Source of the DNA: Pseudomonadota bacterium
GTDB lineage: Bacteria > Pseudomonadota > Gammaproteobacteria > Burkholderiales > Sulfuriferulaceae
Direction of reading: 5' to 3'
Assembly (NCBI GenBank): GCA_021845925.1
Contig: JAJZUW010000001.1
Coordinates: 237,142 to 301,141 of the forward strand
DNA: 64,000 nucleotides
Under the pieces are notes generated by a model. It had not been told where the DNA came from. It saw only the letters and a program-made list of their open reading frames with translations, and ran no database searches. Every line of letters starts with the position of its first letter. The stretch's first letter is position 1. A program made the position numbers and the translations under genes. Positions 46,869 to 56,347 of the stretch are shown in pieces.

Positions 46869-47771
46869 ATGCCCGTGAATTTTGATGGAAAGCTGGTCAT
46901 CGCCATATCGTCGCGAGCCCTGTTCGATCTGGATGCAAGTCACCATATTTTTGAAGAAGAAGGCGTGGAAGCATATCACCGCTACCAGGTCGAACATGAA
47001 GAGCAGATTTTGCCGCCAGGCGTGGCGTTTCCTCTGGTACAAAAACTGCTTGCCCTGAACCGGCAAGAGGATGCAGAACCGCTGGTCGAAGTGATCCTGT
47101 TATCACGCAATAGCGCGGATACCGGGCTGCGAGTGTTCAATTCAATCCGGCATTATGGCCTGGATATTGTCCGGGCCGCGTTTACCCGTGGCGAAAGCAC
47201 GGATCGTTATGTGGCTGCATTTGGTGCCCACCTGTTTTTATCCGCCAACCCGGAGGATGTCAGGAATGCCCTGCTGGCAAATCATGCAGCGGCGACCATT
47301 CTGCATTCGCCGACCGGCGCAGGCGGTGCGACGTCACAGCTCAGAATCGCTTTCGACGGAGACGCAGTCCTGTTTGCTGACGATTCCGAACGGATTTACC
47401 GTCAATCCGGTCTGGATGCGTTCGAGCAGAATGAAGAAGCCGCGGCCAGGCAACCGATGTCGGGTGGGCCGTTCAAGAATTTTCTGGCCGCGCTGCACCG
47501 GATTCAGTCGAGTTTCCCGGAGGGAAGTTCGCCAATCAGGACCGCACTGGTGACTGCCCGTTCTGCACCGGCCCATGAGCGGGTGATTCGCACATTGCGA
47601 GCCTGGAATATCCGCATAGATGAGGCGTTTTTTCTGGGCGGACTGGATAAGGGCGAGTTTTTGCGGGCCTTCGGCGCGGATATATTCTTCGATGATCAGA
47701 AAGTGCACTGTGATTCGGCCAGCCGGCATGTGGCGACGGGACACGTGCCACATGGCGTGGCCAATGAGTAG
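46869..47771 (+). CDS. 5'-nucleotidase (cytosolic cN-I-like family)
   Basis: 300 residues. The N-terminal KLVIAISSRALFDLDASHHI and the motifs ILLSRNSADTGLRVFNSI and ALVTARSAPAHERVIRTLRA, then FFLGGLDKGEFLRAFGADIF, are typical of the bacterial 5'-nucleotidase family related to mammalian cN-I. Expected to dephosphorylate nucleoside monophosphates in the cytoplasm. Ribosome site GGAGAATACAA. Same strand as the two-component pair but separated by 201 bases, so operon membership is uncertain. Confidence 0.85.
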   Translation: MPVNFDGKLVIAISSRALFDLDASHHIFEEEGVEAYHRYQVEHEEQILPPGVAFPLVQKLLALNRQEDAEPLVEVILLSRNSADTGLRVFNSIRHYGLDIVRAAFTRGESTDRYVAAFGAHLFLSANPEDVRNALLANHAAATILHSPTGAGGATSQLRIAFDGDAVLFADDSERIYRQSGLDAFEQNEEAAARQPMSGGPFKNFLAALHRIQSSFPEGSSPIRTALVTARSAPAHERVIRTLRAWNIRIDEAFFLGGLDKGEFLRAFGADIFFDDQKVHCDSASRHVATGHVPHGVANE

Positions 47772-48006
47772 CCGTTTTTGCCGCTCTGGTCAACCCTGTC
47801 GCAAATCGTCATTCCTATTGCAGCAATGCAACATTCGGGTGATATGATGTTCGTTCATCAAAAAGTGCCATGTTGTGGATAGGCTGAGATGTGTCTGATT
47901 GAATGCGGGAGCAGGCTGATGAACAACCCGGCAGGGCGTTGCATCATGATCAGCAGCATCTGGCAGAAGCCGGTCGGTGCCGTCCGGACCGGCAGCATGG
48001 CCGGAC

Positions 48007-51000
48007 ATGAAAGTTGCAATGCGTTTTTCGAATAGCATATTGGCCCGATTCCTGTTTCGGGCGTTGGTGGTCTGGTGCGCCGGTATTCTGGTGGTTGGAC
48101 TCGTTGCTGTACTGGCGTGGCAGCAGACCAGGACGCAAACCGAAGTGTTGCATCGCGACAGCATCGCTCGCGATTGCCGTGACCAGATTGACCGCCTGAA
48201 TGCAGGCTGGCGGGCTGAAGCCAACCGGTTGCAGAAGCTTGTGGCCATGACCGGTTCTGGAGCCGCCGCTGACTGGTCTGGGTGGTCCGACAGCGAAATG
48301 ATCCGTCCGTTTGTCCTGATGCGGGTGACCAATGGCCAGGGTCGGGAGTTGATGCATCTCGGACGCGTGCCGGATGCTTTGCGCACGTACCAGCCGGATG
48401 CGCGCTGGGCAGCAGGGCAGGACGGACAGTCCACCGTTTACCGGGTTTACCGGCGTCGGCTTGCCGGCAAGCCTGATCAGCCCGCCCGCTGGCTGCTGCT
48501 GTATGTGCCACTCAGTGTCTCCGATTTCATCCGGGCTGGTTATCCGGATGTGCAGATGCATGTTCGCTGGCCCGTGAATCAGCCGGAGCAGCCGGTGGCC
48601 GGTGATGCGCGCAGGCTGGTCCTGCCCTGGGATCCGCACGACCAGGCTTCACCCCGCATCCTGCTGGATGTCGTGCCGCACGAGTTGCCGTTCCGACCGG
48701 TATTTCTGCAAAGCCTGTTTGCGACCTTGCTGTTTTCCATCTTTGCCTGGCTGTATCTTGGCCGCTGGATCAGTTATCTGGCCGGACTGTTGCGGCTTGA
48801 GCGTCAGGCCACCCAGAGATTCAACGAAATCCGCCAGGTTGACGACCAGGTGTCTGGCATGCTGAAGCGGGCTATTCGTTCGCCGGATGAAATGGGACGC
48901 ATGGCCGATTCCCTGCTGCAACTGATGCGCGAAATCGAGCGCGAACGCAAGCAAAGCGAACATCTGCTGCAACAGCTCGAACTGGAAAAGGAACGGGCCG
49001 AAGTGACTTTGTCGAGCATTGGCGATGGCGTGATTACCACGGACTCTGACAGCAAGGTGACCTTTCTCAACCGGACGGCCGAAATGCTGACTGGCTGGTC
49101 GCTTGGCGAAGCGCGCGGCAAACATCTCGATGACGTGTTCGAGCTGGTTGATGAAGTGACGCGCCTGCGTGTCGCCAACCTGTTGGACACGGTGTTCGAG
49201 CAGCGCGGATTGACCGGACAAAATCGCCAGGCCATCCTGATTGCCAAAAGTGGCGTGGAATTTGTCATCGAGGAATCGGCATCGCCCATTCTGGCGCCAT
49301 CGGGCGAAGTCATCGGATGTGTGCTGGTTTTTCATGACAATACCGAACGTTCGCGACTTGAGCAGCACGCCCACTGGCTGGCGGGTCACGATGTCCTGAC
49401 CGGTCTGCCCAACCGGGTGCTGCTGGCCGATCGCATGCACCAGGCCATTGCCGGCGTTCGACGCAGTGGCCGCAAAATGGCTGTTGGATTTCTCGATCTG
49501 GATCATTTCAAGCCCATCAATGACCGATACGGCCATGAACTTGGCGACAACATTCTGATGGAAGTGGCTCGGCGCATTGAAATGGCCTTGCGCGCGGATG
49601 ACACGGTTGCCCGGATCGGTGGTGATGAATTCATTCTGATCCTCAACGGGATCCAGAACGATTTCGAAGTGCGCCAGATACTCGACCGTTTGCTGGAAAG
49701 TCTGGCCAGGCCAATTCAGGTGGGGCGGCAGGTTTTCGAGATTTCCGCCAGTGTTGGCGTCGTGGTGCAAGGGGCCGAAGAAATCAGCGATGCGGATATT
49801 CTGCTGCGGCAGGCGGACCAGGCCATGTACATCGCCAAGCAGTCTGGCCGCAATTGCCTGCATTTTTTCAATGTGGCCGAAGACGCCGAAATCAAAACGC
49901 GCCATCAGCAGATCGAGCGGATCCAGAATGCCTTGCAGCAACATGAGCTGCGGTTGCACTACCAGCCCAAAATCAACATGCGCACCGGCGACGTGGTCGG
50001 TCTTGAGGCCCTGATCCGCTGGCAGCATCCCGAACGGGGTCTGCTGGCGCCAGGGCATTTTCTCCCCCAGATCGAGCATACCAGCCTGATTGTTGAAATC
50101 GGCGAGTGGGTGATCGAAGAAGTCCTGCGTCAGATTGCTGCCTGGCATGCCGAAGGGGCAGGCTGGTTCAAGGTCAGTATCAATCTGAGCGGGCGTCAGC
50201 TGATGCAGCCCAATTTTGTTCAGCGGGTGCGGGAGTTGTTGTCCCGCCATGAGGCTGTCTCGCCGGAGTGCATCGAGTTTGAAATTCTGGAAACCGAGTC
50301 GATTGAAGATTTTGACCAGGTCGCACGGGTCATGCGTGATCTGCGGGGTTCCGGAGTCCGGTTCTCGATTGACGATTTCGGAACCGGTTACTCATCGCTC
50401 AATTTTTTGAAGCATTTGCCGGTAGACATGCTGAAAATCGACCAGGCATTTGTTCGCGACATGCTGAATGATGCCAATGATCTGGCTCTGGTCGAGGCAA
50501 TTGTGTCGCTGTCGCGCGTGTTTCACCGAGAGGTGATTGCTGAAGGCGTGGAGAGTATCGAGCACGGTTATGTCCTGATCCGCATGGGTTGCGATCTGGC
50601 CCAGGGTTATGGCATCGCAAGACCGATGCCGGCAGAAATGGTGCCATTGTGGGTGGCGCAGAACCGCGAAAACCCAACCTGGTCGCTCTGGCAGTTCGAA
50701 CAGTGGGAAATGACTGATTTCCCGTTGCTGGTGGCGCGACACGATCACATAGAATGGGTGAATCACATTCTTCGTATTGTGGAAGGTGTGGAACACGGCC
50801 ACCAGGATAGTGTGCAGTATTCGTCTTCACACTGCCGGTTTGGTAACTGGTTGCGTACGTTGGGCCACCAGCGTTACGGGCATCTGGAGGTTCTGCGTCA
50901 GATCGATGAGTTGCATGACGATATTCACCGTTATGGCAGGGAACTGGTTCATCTGGTCAATCAGGGGCAACGTCGCGAAGCCAATATCGCCAGTCAGCAT

Positions 51001-51099
51001 TTCCGTCAGTTGCGTGACCGGATGCTGGTGCTGCTGTCAGAATTGCAGGCCACCAGTGCCCGCAGTCAGACACCGGCCCAGAACAGATTGTTTGTCTGA
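48007..51099 (+). CDS. Membrane PAS-GGDEF-EAL protein with C-terminal CZB zinc-binding domain
   Basis: About 1030 residues. Two membrane segments (about 10-32 and 225-245) flank a periplasmic sensor region. A PAS domain follows (from about 332, SSIGDGVITTDSDSKVTFLN). GGDEF at about 537-541 is intact and preceded by a canonical RADD inhibitory site five residues upstream. The EAL domain (EALIRW about 667) keeps NLSGRQL, FEILETE, DDFGTGYSSLNF and AEGVE, so both cyclase and phosphodiesterase activities look possible. The last 120 residues match CZB: HIEW, SSSHCRFGNW and LHDDIH supply His/Cys zinc ligands. The start is uncertain: GTG 47977 and ATG 48019 are alternatives with equally weak ribosome sites. 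Confidence 0.9.
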   Translation: MKVAMRFSNSILARFLFRALVVWCAGILVVGLVAVLAWQQTRTQTEVLHRDSIARDCRDQIDRLNAGWRAEANRLQKLVAMTGSGAAADWSGWSDSEMIRPFVLMRVTNGQGRELMHLGRVPDALRTYQPDARWAAGQDGQSTVYRVYRRRLAGKPDQPARWLLLYVPLSVSDFIRAGYPDVQMHVRWPVNQPEQPVAGDARRLVLPWDPHDQASPRILLDVVPHELPFRPVFLQSLFATLLFSIFAWLYLGRWISYLAGLLRLERQATQRFNEIRQVDDQVSGMLKRAIRSPDEMGRMADSLLQLMREIERERKQSEHLLQQLELEKERAEVTLSSIGDGVITTDSDSKVTFLNRTAEMLTGWSLGEARGKHLDDVFELVDEVTRLRVANLLDTVFEQRGLTGQNRQAILIAKSGVEFVIEESASPILAPSGEVIGCVLVFHDNTERSRLEQHAHWLAGHDVLTGLPNRVLLADRMHQAIAGVRRSGRKMAVGFLDLDHFKPINDRYGHELGDNILMEVARRIEMALRADDTVARIGGDEFILILNGIQNDFEVRQILDRLLESLARPIQVGRQVFEISASVGVVVQGAEEISDADILLRQADQAMYIAKQSGRNCLHFFNVAEDAEIKTRHQQIERIQNALQQHELRLHYQPKINMRTGDVVGLEALIRWQHPERGLLAPGHFLPQIEHTSLIVEIGEWVIEEVLRQIAAWHAEGAGWFKVSINLSGRQLMQPNFVQRVRELLSRHEAVSPECIEFEILETESIEDFDQVARVMRDLRGSGVRFSIDDFGTGYSSLNFLKHLPVDMLKIDQAFVRDMLNDANDLALVEAIVSLSRVFHREVIAEGVESIEHGYVLIRMGCDLAQGYGIARPMPAEMVPLWVAQNRENPTWSLWQFEQWEMTDFPLLVARHDHIEWVNHILRIVEGVEHGHQDSVQYSSSHCRFGNWLRTLGHQRYGHLEVLRQIDELHDDIHRYGRELVHLVNQGQRREANIASQHFRQLRDRMLVLLSELQATSARSQTPAQNRLFV

Positions 51100-51216
51100 T
51101 GGATCCATTTCACACTGGGTGCCAGTGCCCGGAATTCGTGTAGAATAGCGCCACTGGCGCTGGCGGATTTTCGTCAGGCGGAATATGACAGGTCAGAACG
51201 GGATGCTTGGCAGCAC

Positions 51217-51960
51217 ATGCGCATATTGTTGAGTAACGACGACGGCTATTTCGCGCCTGGCCTGGCTCATCTGGCGGCAGCATTGTCACCACTGGCCGAG
51301 ATCGTGGTCGTTGCGCCGGAACGCGACCGCAGCGGTGCCAGCAATTCACTGACGCTGGATCGCCCGCTGATGATGCGACAGGCGGCCAACGGATTTTATT
51401 ATGTCAATGGCACGCCAACCGACTGCGTGCATCTGGCCGTTACCGGCATGCTGGATACCTTGCCTGACATGGTGGTGTCCGGCATCAATCATGGCGCCAA
51501 CATGGGCGACGATACCGTGTATTCGGGGACCGTTGCGGCAGCCACGGAAGGCTTCCTGCTTGGCGTTCCGTCGATTGCCATTTCACTGGTGACCGGTAGT
51601 GGCGAGCATTACGAGACTGCTGCGCAGGTGGCAGCAGACCTGGTCCGTCGCATGGTGGCGCATCCGTTGCCTGAACCGGTTCTGCTGAACGTCAACGTTC
51701 CGGATGTTGAATACGACAATCTGACCGGCATGTGCCGAACCCGGCTTGGACGACGCCACAAGGCCGAACCGGTGATTCGCACCACCAATCCGCGTGGACA
51801 GACAGTATACTGGGTTGGCGCAGCCGGACCGGCTCAGGATGCCGGAGAAGGAACCGATTTCCATGCGGTGTCGCGCCATTGCGTTTCTGTGACACCGTTG
51901 CAGCTTGATCTGACCCATTACGCCCAGATGGAGAGTGTCGGGGAGTGGTTGGCCCGATGA
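51217..51960 (+). CDS. surE: 5'/3'-nucleotidase SurE
   Basis: 247 residues. Starts [16 protein letters not shown] with the metal-binding Asp-8/Asp-9; [12 protein letters not shown] and [20 protein letters not shown] complete the active site. A survival-related phosphatase acting on nucleoside monophosphates. First gene of the conserved surE-pcm-nlpD-rpoS group. A stretch of 117 bases before it contains a GTAGAATAG -10-like element. Confidence 0.97.
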   Translation: MRILLSNDDGYFAPGLAHLAAALSPLAEIVVVAPERDRSGASNSLTLDRPLMMRQAANGFYYVNGTPTDCVHLAVTGMLDTLPDMVVSGINHGANMGDDTVYSGTVAAATEGFLLGVPSIAISLVTGSGEHYETAAQVAADLVRRMVAHPLPEPVLLNVNVPDVEYDNLTGMCRTRLGRRHKAEPVIRTTNPRGQTVYWVGAAGPAQDAGEGTDFHAVSRHCVSVTPLQLDLTHYAQMESVGEWLAR

Positions 51961-52619
51961 GTCTGTACCGACATAGTGGTATCGGGATGACATCCGATCG
52001 CACGCGCGCACGCATGGTGGAACGCCTGCGCGAGCGCGGGATCCGGGATGAATCGGTGCTGGCTGCCATGGAATGGGTGCCTCGCCACCTGTTTGTCAGC
52101 GAGGCGCTGTCGATTCGTGCCTATGAAGACACAGCCCTGCCGATTGGCATGGGGCAGACCATTTCGCACCCGTTCAGTGTTGCCCGCATGCTGGAAGTGC
52201 TGCGCAATGGCCGCGAGATGCAGCGGGTGCTGGAGGTGGGCGGCGGTTGTGGGTATCAGGCCGCAGTACTGTCACGGCTGGCGAAGGAGGTCTATTCCAT
52301 TGAGCGCATTAGCACCTTGCTTGGACCGGCCAGAAAGCTTATCCGTGAGCTGCGGTTACCCAATGTGAAGCTGAAGCATGGCGATGGTCATCTGGGATTG
52401 CCCGAACTGGCGCCATTTGATGGTATCGTCCTGGCTGCCGCAGCAGCGGCAGCTCCGGCCGCCCTGCTGGCGCAGCTGGCAGATGGAGGCCGGTTGGTCA
52501 TGCCCCGTGGCGCCGGCGAGAACCAGACCATGGTTCTGATCGAACGTGAGCAGGATCAGTATCGAGAAACCTTGCTCGAAATGGTGCACTTTGTGCCGAT
52601 GTTGCCAGGAGTAGCCTGA
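51957..52619 (+). CDS. pcm: Protein-L-isoaspartate O-methyltransferase
   Basis: 220 residues from the ATG that overlaps the surE stop (ATGA); GGGAGTGG upstream suits this start better than the GTG at 51945. Motif I reads [18 protein letters not shown], where most family members have GTGSGYQ, an unusual but conservative change. [20 protein letters not shown] is the substrate-binding block. Repairs isoaspartyl residues using S-adenosylmethionine. Confidence 0.95.
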   Translation: MSLYRHSGIGMTSDRTRARMVERLRERGIRDESVLAAMEWVPRHLFVSEALSIRAYEDTALPIGMGQTISHPFSVARMLEVLRNGREMQRVLEVGGGCGYQAAVLSRLAKEVYSIERISTLLGPARKLIRELRLPNVKLKHGDGHLGLPELAPFDGIVLAAAAAAAPAALLAQLADGGRLVMPRGAGENQTMVLIEREQDQYRETLLEMVHFVPMLPGVA

Positions 52620-53521
52620 TGAATCCGATTCGACTGACCAGTTTTCTTGTTGTCTGTTCTGTGTTGGCAGCCTGCACCAGTACCAGTACCAGCCAGGCGC
52701 CGGTAACCGATCTGTCCAGTTCCGCGCCGTCGCGGGCATCGGTAAAATCCACGCCGGCAACGGTGGGGAATCCGCCTGCACAGGGTGCCGTGCACGTCGT
52801 GCAGAAAGGTGACACGCTGATCAGCATTGCCATGCAGTCAGGGCTGGATTACCGGCAGCTGGCGGCGTGGAATAACCTGACCGACATCAACCATATCCAG
52901 GTTGGCCAGACGCTCCGTCTGACGGCGCCCGGCAGCGCAACATCAATTGCCGCCAGCCCCGGCGCACCGGCTGATGCCGGTAATGGTGTCGTGGCCATGC
53001 CTTTGCGCCTGAATTCTCTCCCGCCGCAACCGGCACCTGGCGGTTCGACGCCCGCGGCCGGTTCGACAGGCACTGCTCCCGCCCAGATTGCTGCCGCTGC
53101 CGGCACAGCCCAGATGGCAGCATCTTCAGCCCAGCCCGCGCCAGCAGCAAAAGGGGACTGGAATTGGCCGGCCAGCGGTCCCGTGCTGTCCGGATTCACC
53201 GATACTGGCCTGGAAGGCAAGGGGCTGGTGATCGGTGGCAAGGCCGGAGATCCTGTGCTGGCAGCAGGCAGTGGCCGGGTCGTTTACAGTGGTTCCGGAT
53301 TGCATGGTTATGGCAAGATGCTTATCATCAAGCACAAGGGTGATTTTTCAACCGTCTACGCACACAATCGCACTTTGCTGGTCAAGGAGGGCGAGACCGT
53401 GGCTCAGGGACAGAAAATTGCCGAAATGGGTGATACCGACGCAGATCGGACCGAATTGCTGTTCGAAGTGCGGGTGATGGGGAAACCGGTAGATCCGCTT
53501 CAGTATCTGCCAGCACGCTGA
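52619..53521 (+). CDS. nlpD: NlpD-like lipoprotein, LysM and degenerate M23 domains
   Basis: 300 residues. Lipoprotein signal with lipobox LAAC (Cys-19), a LysM domain (VHVVQKGDTLISIAMQSGLD to GQTLRL, about 60-103), a long Pro/Ala/Gly linker and a C-terminal M23 fold (YSGSGLHGYGKMLIIKHKGD). The zinc-binding residues of active M23 peptidases are missing; even the LHFE-type histidine is LLFE here. NlpD proteins are activators of cell-wall amidases (AmiC in E. coli) rather than peptidases. Its ATG shares one base with the pcm stop. In E. coli a major rpoS promoter lies inside nlpD. Confidence 0.93.
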   Translation: MNPIRLTSFLVVCSVLAACTSTSTSQAPVTDLSSSAPSRASVKSTPATVGNPPAQGAVHVVQKGDTLISIAMQSGLDYRQLAAWNNLTDINHIQVGQTLRLTAPGSATSIAASPGAPADAGNGVVAMPLRLNSLPPQPAPGGSTPAAGSTGTAPAQIAAAAGTAQMAASSAQPAPAAKGDWNWPASGPVLSGFTDTGLEGKGLVIGGKAGDPVLAAGSGRVVYSGSGLHGYGKMLIIKHKGDFSTVYAHNRTLLVKEGETVAQGQKIAEMGDTDADRTELLFEVRVMGKPVDPLQYLPAR

Positions 53522-53612
53522 ACATCTCTGTCAGGGCTGCCGGACCGGGCCGGCGGGGTAACGGCGTATTGAAAATGTCGCGAACGATGACAAGCCAAAC
53601 TATCGGAAAATC

Positions 53613-54560
53613 ATGAATAACCCGGATGACCTGTACGAGGAAGATGTGGGTCCGCCCGATGGGGCGACGGAAGAAGAATCTGTACAGCCTGGCGAACAGG
53701 TCCTGGCCGAAGTATTCATCGATGATCTCCAGCTGGATGTTACCCGGTTGTATCTGCGAGAAATCGGCATCACATCTCTGTTGTCGGCCGGCGACGAACG
53801 GCGGCTGGCCGAAAGGGTGACCCAGGGTGATTTTGAAGCCCGTCAAAAAATGATATCCAGCAATCTGAGGCTGGTTGTCAATATTGCCAAACATTACTGT
53901 TACCGTGGACTTCCCCTGCTTGACCTGATCGAAGAGGGCAATCTCGGTCTGATGCATGCGCTGGACAAGTTTGAACCTGAACGGGGATTCCGCTTCTCGA
54001 CCTATGCCACCTGGTGGATCCGCCAGTACATTGAACGCGCGTTGATGGAACAGTCGCGCACCGTGCGATTGCCGGTGCATATCGTCAAAACCATCAATGT
54101 CATTCTGCGTGCCCGCAAACACCTGATGCTGGAAGGCGAGTCGGAATCTGGCGAAGCCCAGATTGCAGCACTGGTTGACATGTCGGTCGATGATGTCCGC
54201 CAGATGTTGCGACTCAATGACCGGGCGCTTTCGCTCGACGCCCCGCTGGACAGCGATGCGGAGCTGACCCTGGGCGACATGCTGGAAGACGAGCATGGCA
54301 GCCAGCCGCATGATGACCTGGAGCAGCGGGAACGCAAGCAGGTGGTGCGTGGCTGGCTGGCCGCGCTCAGCGAACGGCAACGCTGGGTCATCGAGCGCCG
54401 GTTTGGTTTTAACGACCATGACATCGCCACCCTGGAGGCACTGGCGGCGGAACTGGGCATCAGTCGCGAGCGGGTGCGCCAGATCCAGACCGAAGCATTG
54501 CAGCTGTTGCGCAAACAGTTGCTCAAGCAGGGGCTGGACCGCAATTCACTGCTGGGTTGA
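53613..54560 (+). CDS. rpoS: RNA polymerase sigma factor RpoS
   Basis: 315 residues. Region 1.2/2 from [20 protein letters not shown]; region 2 core [20 protein letters not shown] and [20 protein letters not shown]; region 4 [20 protein letters not shown]. Shorter acidic N terminus ([13 protein letters not shown]) than housekeeping sigma70. Controls stationary-phase and general stress genes. Follows nlpD after 91 bases and ends five bases from the convergent Mth938-type gene. Confidence 0.97.
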   Translation: MNNPDDLYEEDVGPPDGATEEESVQPGEQVLAEVFIDDLQLDVTRLYLREIGITSLLSAGDERRLAERVTQGDFEARQKMISSNLRLVVNIAKHYCYRGLPLLDLIEEGNLGLMHALDKFEPERGFRFSTYATWWIRQYIERALMEQSRTVRLPVHIVKTINVILRARKHLMLEGESESGEAQIAALVDMSVDDVRQMLRLNDRALSLDAPLDSDAELTLGDMLEDEHGSQPHDDLEQRERKQVVRGWLAALSERQRWVIERRFGFNDHDIATLEALAAELGISRERVRQIQTEALQLLRKQLLKQGLDRNSLLG

Positions 54561-54565
54561 GCTGT

Positions 54566-54958
54566 TCATCGCTGTGGCTGCTGCCCGTGCATGAGCAGGG
54601 CAATCACGACCTTGCGGCCTTCGCTGACCAGGATGTTGTAGGTGCGACAAGCAGCGCGGGTATCCATGATTTCAATGCCGATACCAGCGTTGATCAATGG
54701 CGCGATCAGCGAAGGGTGAGGAAAGCGCTGGCGGTCGCCGGTGCCAAGAAGCGCAATTTCGGGGGCGAGAGCAAGCATGACCTCGAAATGCCGGCTGGAC
54801 AATGCGTCGAACTGGCCGTCGCTCCAGTCTGGATCGATACTGTCCGGACCGACCAGAAGCCCGGGCTGGTCGTAGCGTTGCTGGTTGATAAAAAGATGGT
54901 TGTCACCGAAGGCTGTGAACAGGTTCAATCCTTCGGCCTGGTTCAGGTGAAATTTCAA
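54566..54958 (-). CDS. Mth938-like domain protein (DUF498/NDUFAF3 family)
   Basis: 130 residues from a TTG preceded by GGAGAGCG; the frame stays open upstream to 55117, but homology begins at KFHLNQAEGLNLFTAFGDNH. The ALAPEIALLGTGDRQRFPHP and IEIMDTRAACRTYNILVSEG blocks define the family, whose eukaryotic members assist complex I assembly. Bacterial function is unproven. Convergent with rpoS and divergent from the aminotransferase. Confidence 0.87.
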   Translation of the reverse strand: MKFHLNQAEGLNLFTAFGDNHLFINQQRYDQPGLLVGPDSIDPDWSDGQFDALSSRHFEVMLALAPEIALLGTGDRQRFPHPSLIAPLINAGIGIEIMDTRAACRTYNILVSEGRKVVIALLMHGQQPQR

Positions 54959-55091
54959 GACGCTCTCCAATTGCAGCGAATGTGCCGAGTCGAGTAAGAT
55001 TATACCCTTTGCGGGTATGCAGCTGATCAGGATCGGGCAGATCAGCGGGCCGGCTTGCCTGCGCACATGGAATAAAGGGAAAGGGGCACGG

Positions 55092-56339
55092 ATGCGTCCT
55101 GTCAAGAAATCCGACAAGCTGGCAAATGTCTGTTATGACATCCGGGGACCGGTGCTGGCGCGCGCGCGTCAGATGGAAGACGAAGGCCAGCGCATCATCA
55201 AGCTCAATATCGGCAATCCGGCGCCGTTTGGTTTCGCCGCTCCGGAAGAAATTGTCCAGGATGTGATTGTCAATCTGCCGAATGCGTCCGGTTACAGCGA
55301 TTCGCGCGGGCTGTTCGCCGCCCGCAAGGCCATCATGCACTATACCCAGAGCAAGCAGATCCAGGGTGTGCAGATTGAAGACATCATCATTGGCAATGGC
55401 GTTTCCGAACTGATCGTGATGGCTACCCAGGCATTGCTGGATCCGGGCGACGAGGTTCTGGTACCGGCTCCGGATTACCCGTTGTGGACGGCAGCCGTGA
55501 CATTGGCCGGCGGCGTGGCGCGTCATTACCTGTGTGACGAAAATGCCGAGTGGATGCCGGATCTGGCCGATATGCGCGCCAGAATCACCGACAGGACGCG
55601 CGCCATTGTGGTGATCAATCCGAACAACCCCACCGGTGCCCTGTATGGCGATGATATCCTGCTTGGCATTCTTGCGCTGGCACGGGAGCACCAGCTGGTG
55701 GTGTTCGCCGATGAAATCTATGACAAGGTGGTGTATGACGGACGGGTGCACACCTCCATTGCCTCATTGTCGAACGATGTGCTGTGCATCACCATGAACG
55801 GACTGTCGAAGAATTACCGGGCCTGTGGTTACCGGGCTGGCTGGCTCGCGATCTCCGGCGACAAGCGCCATGCGACCGATTATATCGAAGGACTCAACAT
55901 GTTGGCATCGATGCGCCTGTGTGCCAATGTGCCGGGTCAGTATGCCATTCAGACTGCGTTGGGCGGATACCAGAGCATTGCGGATCTGGTGGCACCCGGA
56001 GGCCGGCTTGACCGTCAGCGCAATCTGGCGTGGGAGTTGTTGACGGCAATCCCCGGTGTCAGCTGCGTCAAACCCAAGGCGGCGCTGTACATGTTCCCGC
56101 GGCTGGATCCGGACATGTACCCGATTGAAGACGACCAGCAGTTCATTCTGCAGTTGCTGGAAGAAGAACGGGTCCTGCTGGTGCAGGGCACCGGATTCAA
56201 CTGGCCGCGGCCTGACCATTTCCGCGTGGTAATATTGCCGCATGAAGATGAATTGCGCGAAGCCATCTCCCGGCTCGCGCGTTTTCTCGAACGATATCGT
56301 AAAATGCACGCCACTGATCGCGTTGTGCCAGGGAAGTGA
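55092..56339 (+). CDS. Alanine-type aminotransferase (AlaA/AlaC-like, PLP-dependent)
   Basis: 415 residues from MRPVKKSDKLANVCYDIRGP, with GGGAAAGGGGCACGG upstream; an earlier frame start at 55017 lacks homology. Fold-type I: PNNPTGALYG, then the PLP lysine Lys-240 in SKNYRACGYRAGW. Most similar in motif layout to YfbQ/AlaA, which makes alanine from pyruvate and glutamate. Placed immediately before hom-thrC, where valine-pyruvate or alanine aminotransferase genes are common in betaproteobacteria. Exact substrate not determined. Confidence 0.88.
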   Translation: MRPVKKSDKLANVCYDIRGPVLARARQMEDEGQRIIKLNIGNPAPFGFAAPEEIVQDVIVNLPNASGYSDSRGLFAARKAIMHYTQSKQIQGVQIEDIIIGNGVSELIVMATQALLDPGDEVLVPAPDYPLWTAAVTLAGGVARHYLCDENAEWMPDLADMRARITDRTRAIVVINPNNPTGALYGDDILLGILALAREHQLVVFADEIYDKVVYDGRVHTSIASLSNDVLCITMNGLSKNYRACGYRAGWLAISGDKRHATDYIEGLNMLASMRLCANVPGQYAIQTALGGYQSIADLVAPGGRLDRQRNLAWELLTAIPGVSCVKPKAALYMFPRLDPDMYPIEDDQQFILQLLEEERVLLVQGTGFNWPRPDHFRVVILPHEDELREAISRLARFLERYRKMHATDRVVPGK

Positions 56340-56347
56340 CAAACATA

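Noticed and set aside
52619..53521. Active M23 endopeptidase
   Set aside because: Zinc ligands are missing from the M23 fold, consistent with an NlpD-type activator.
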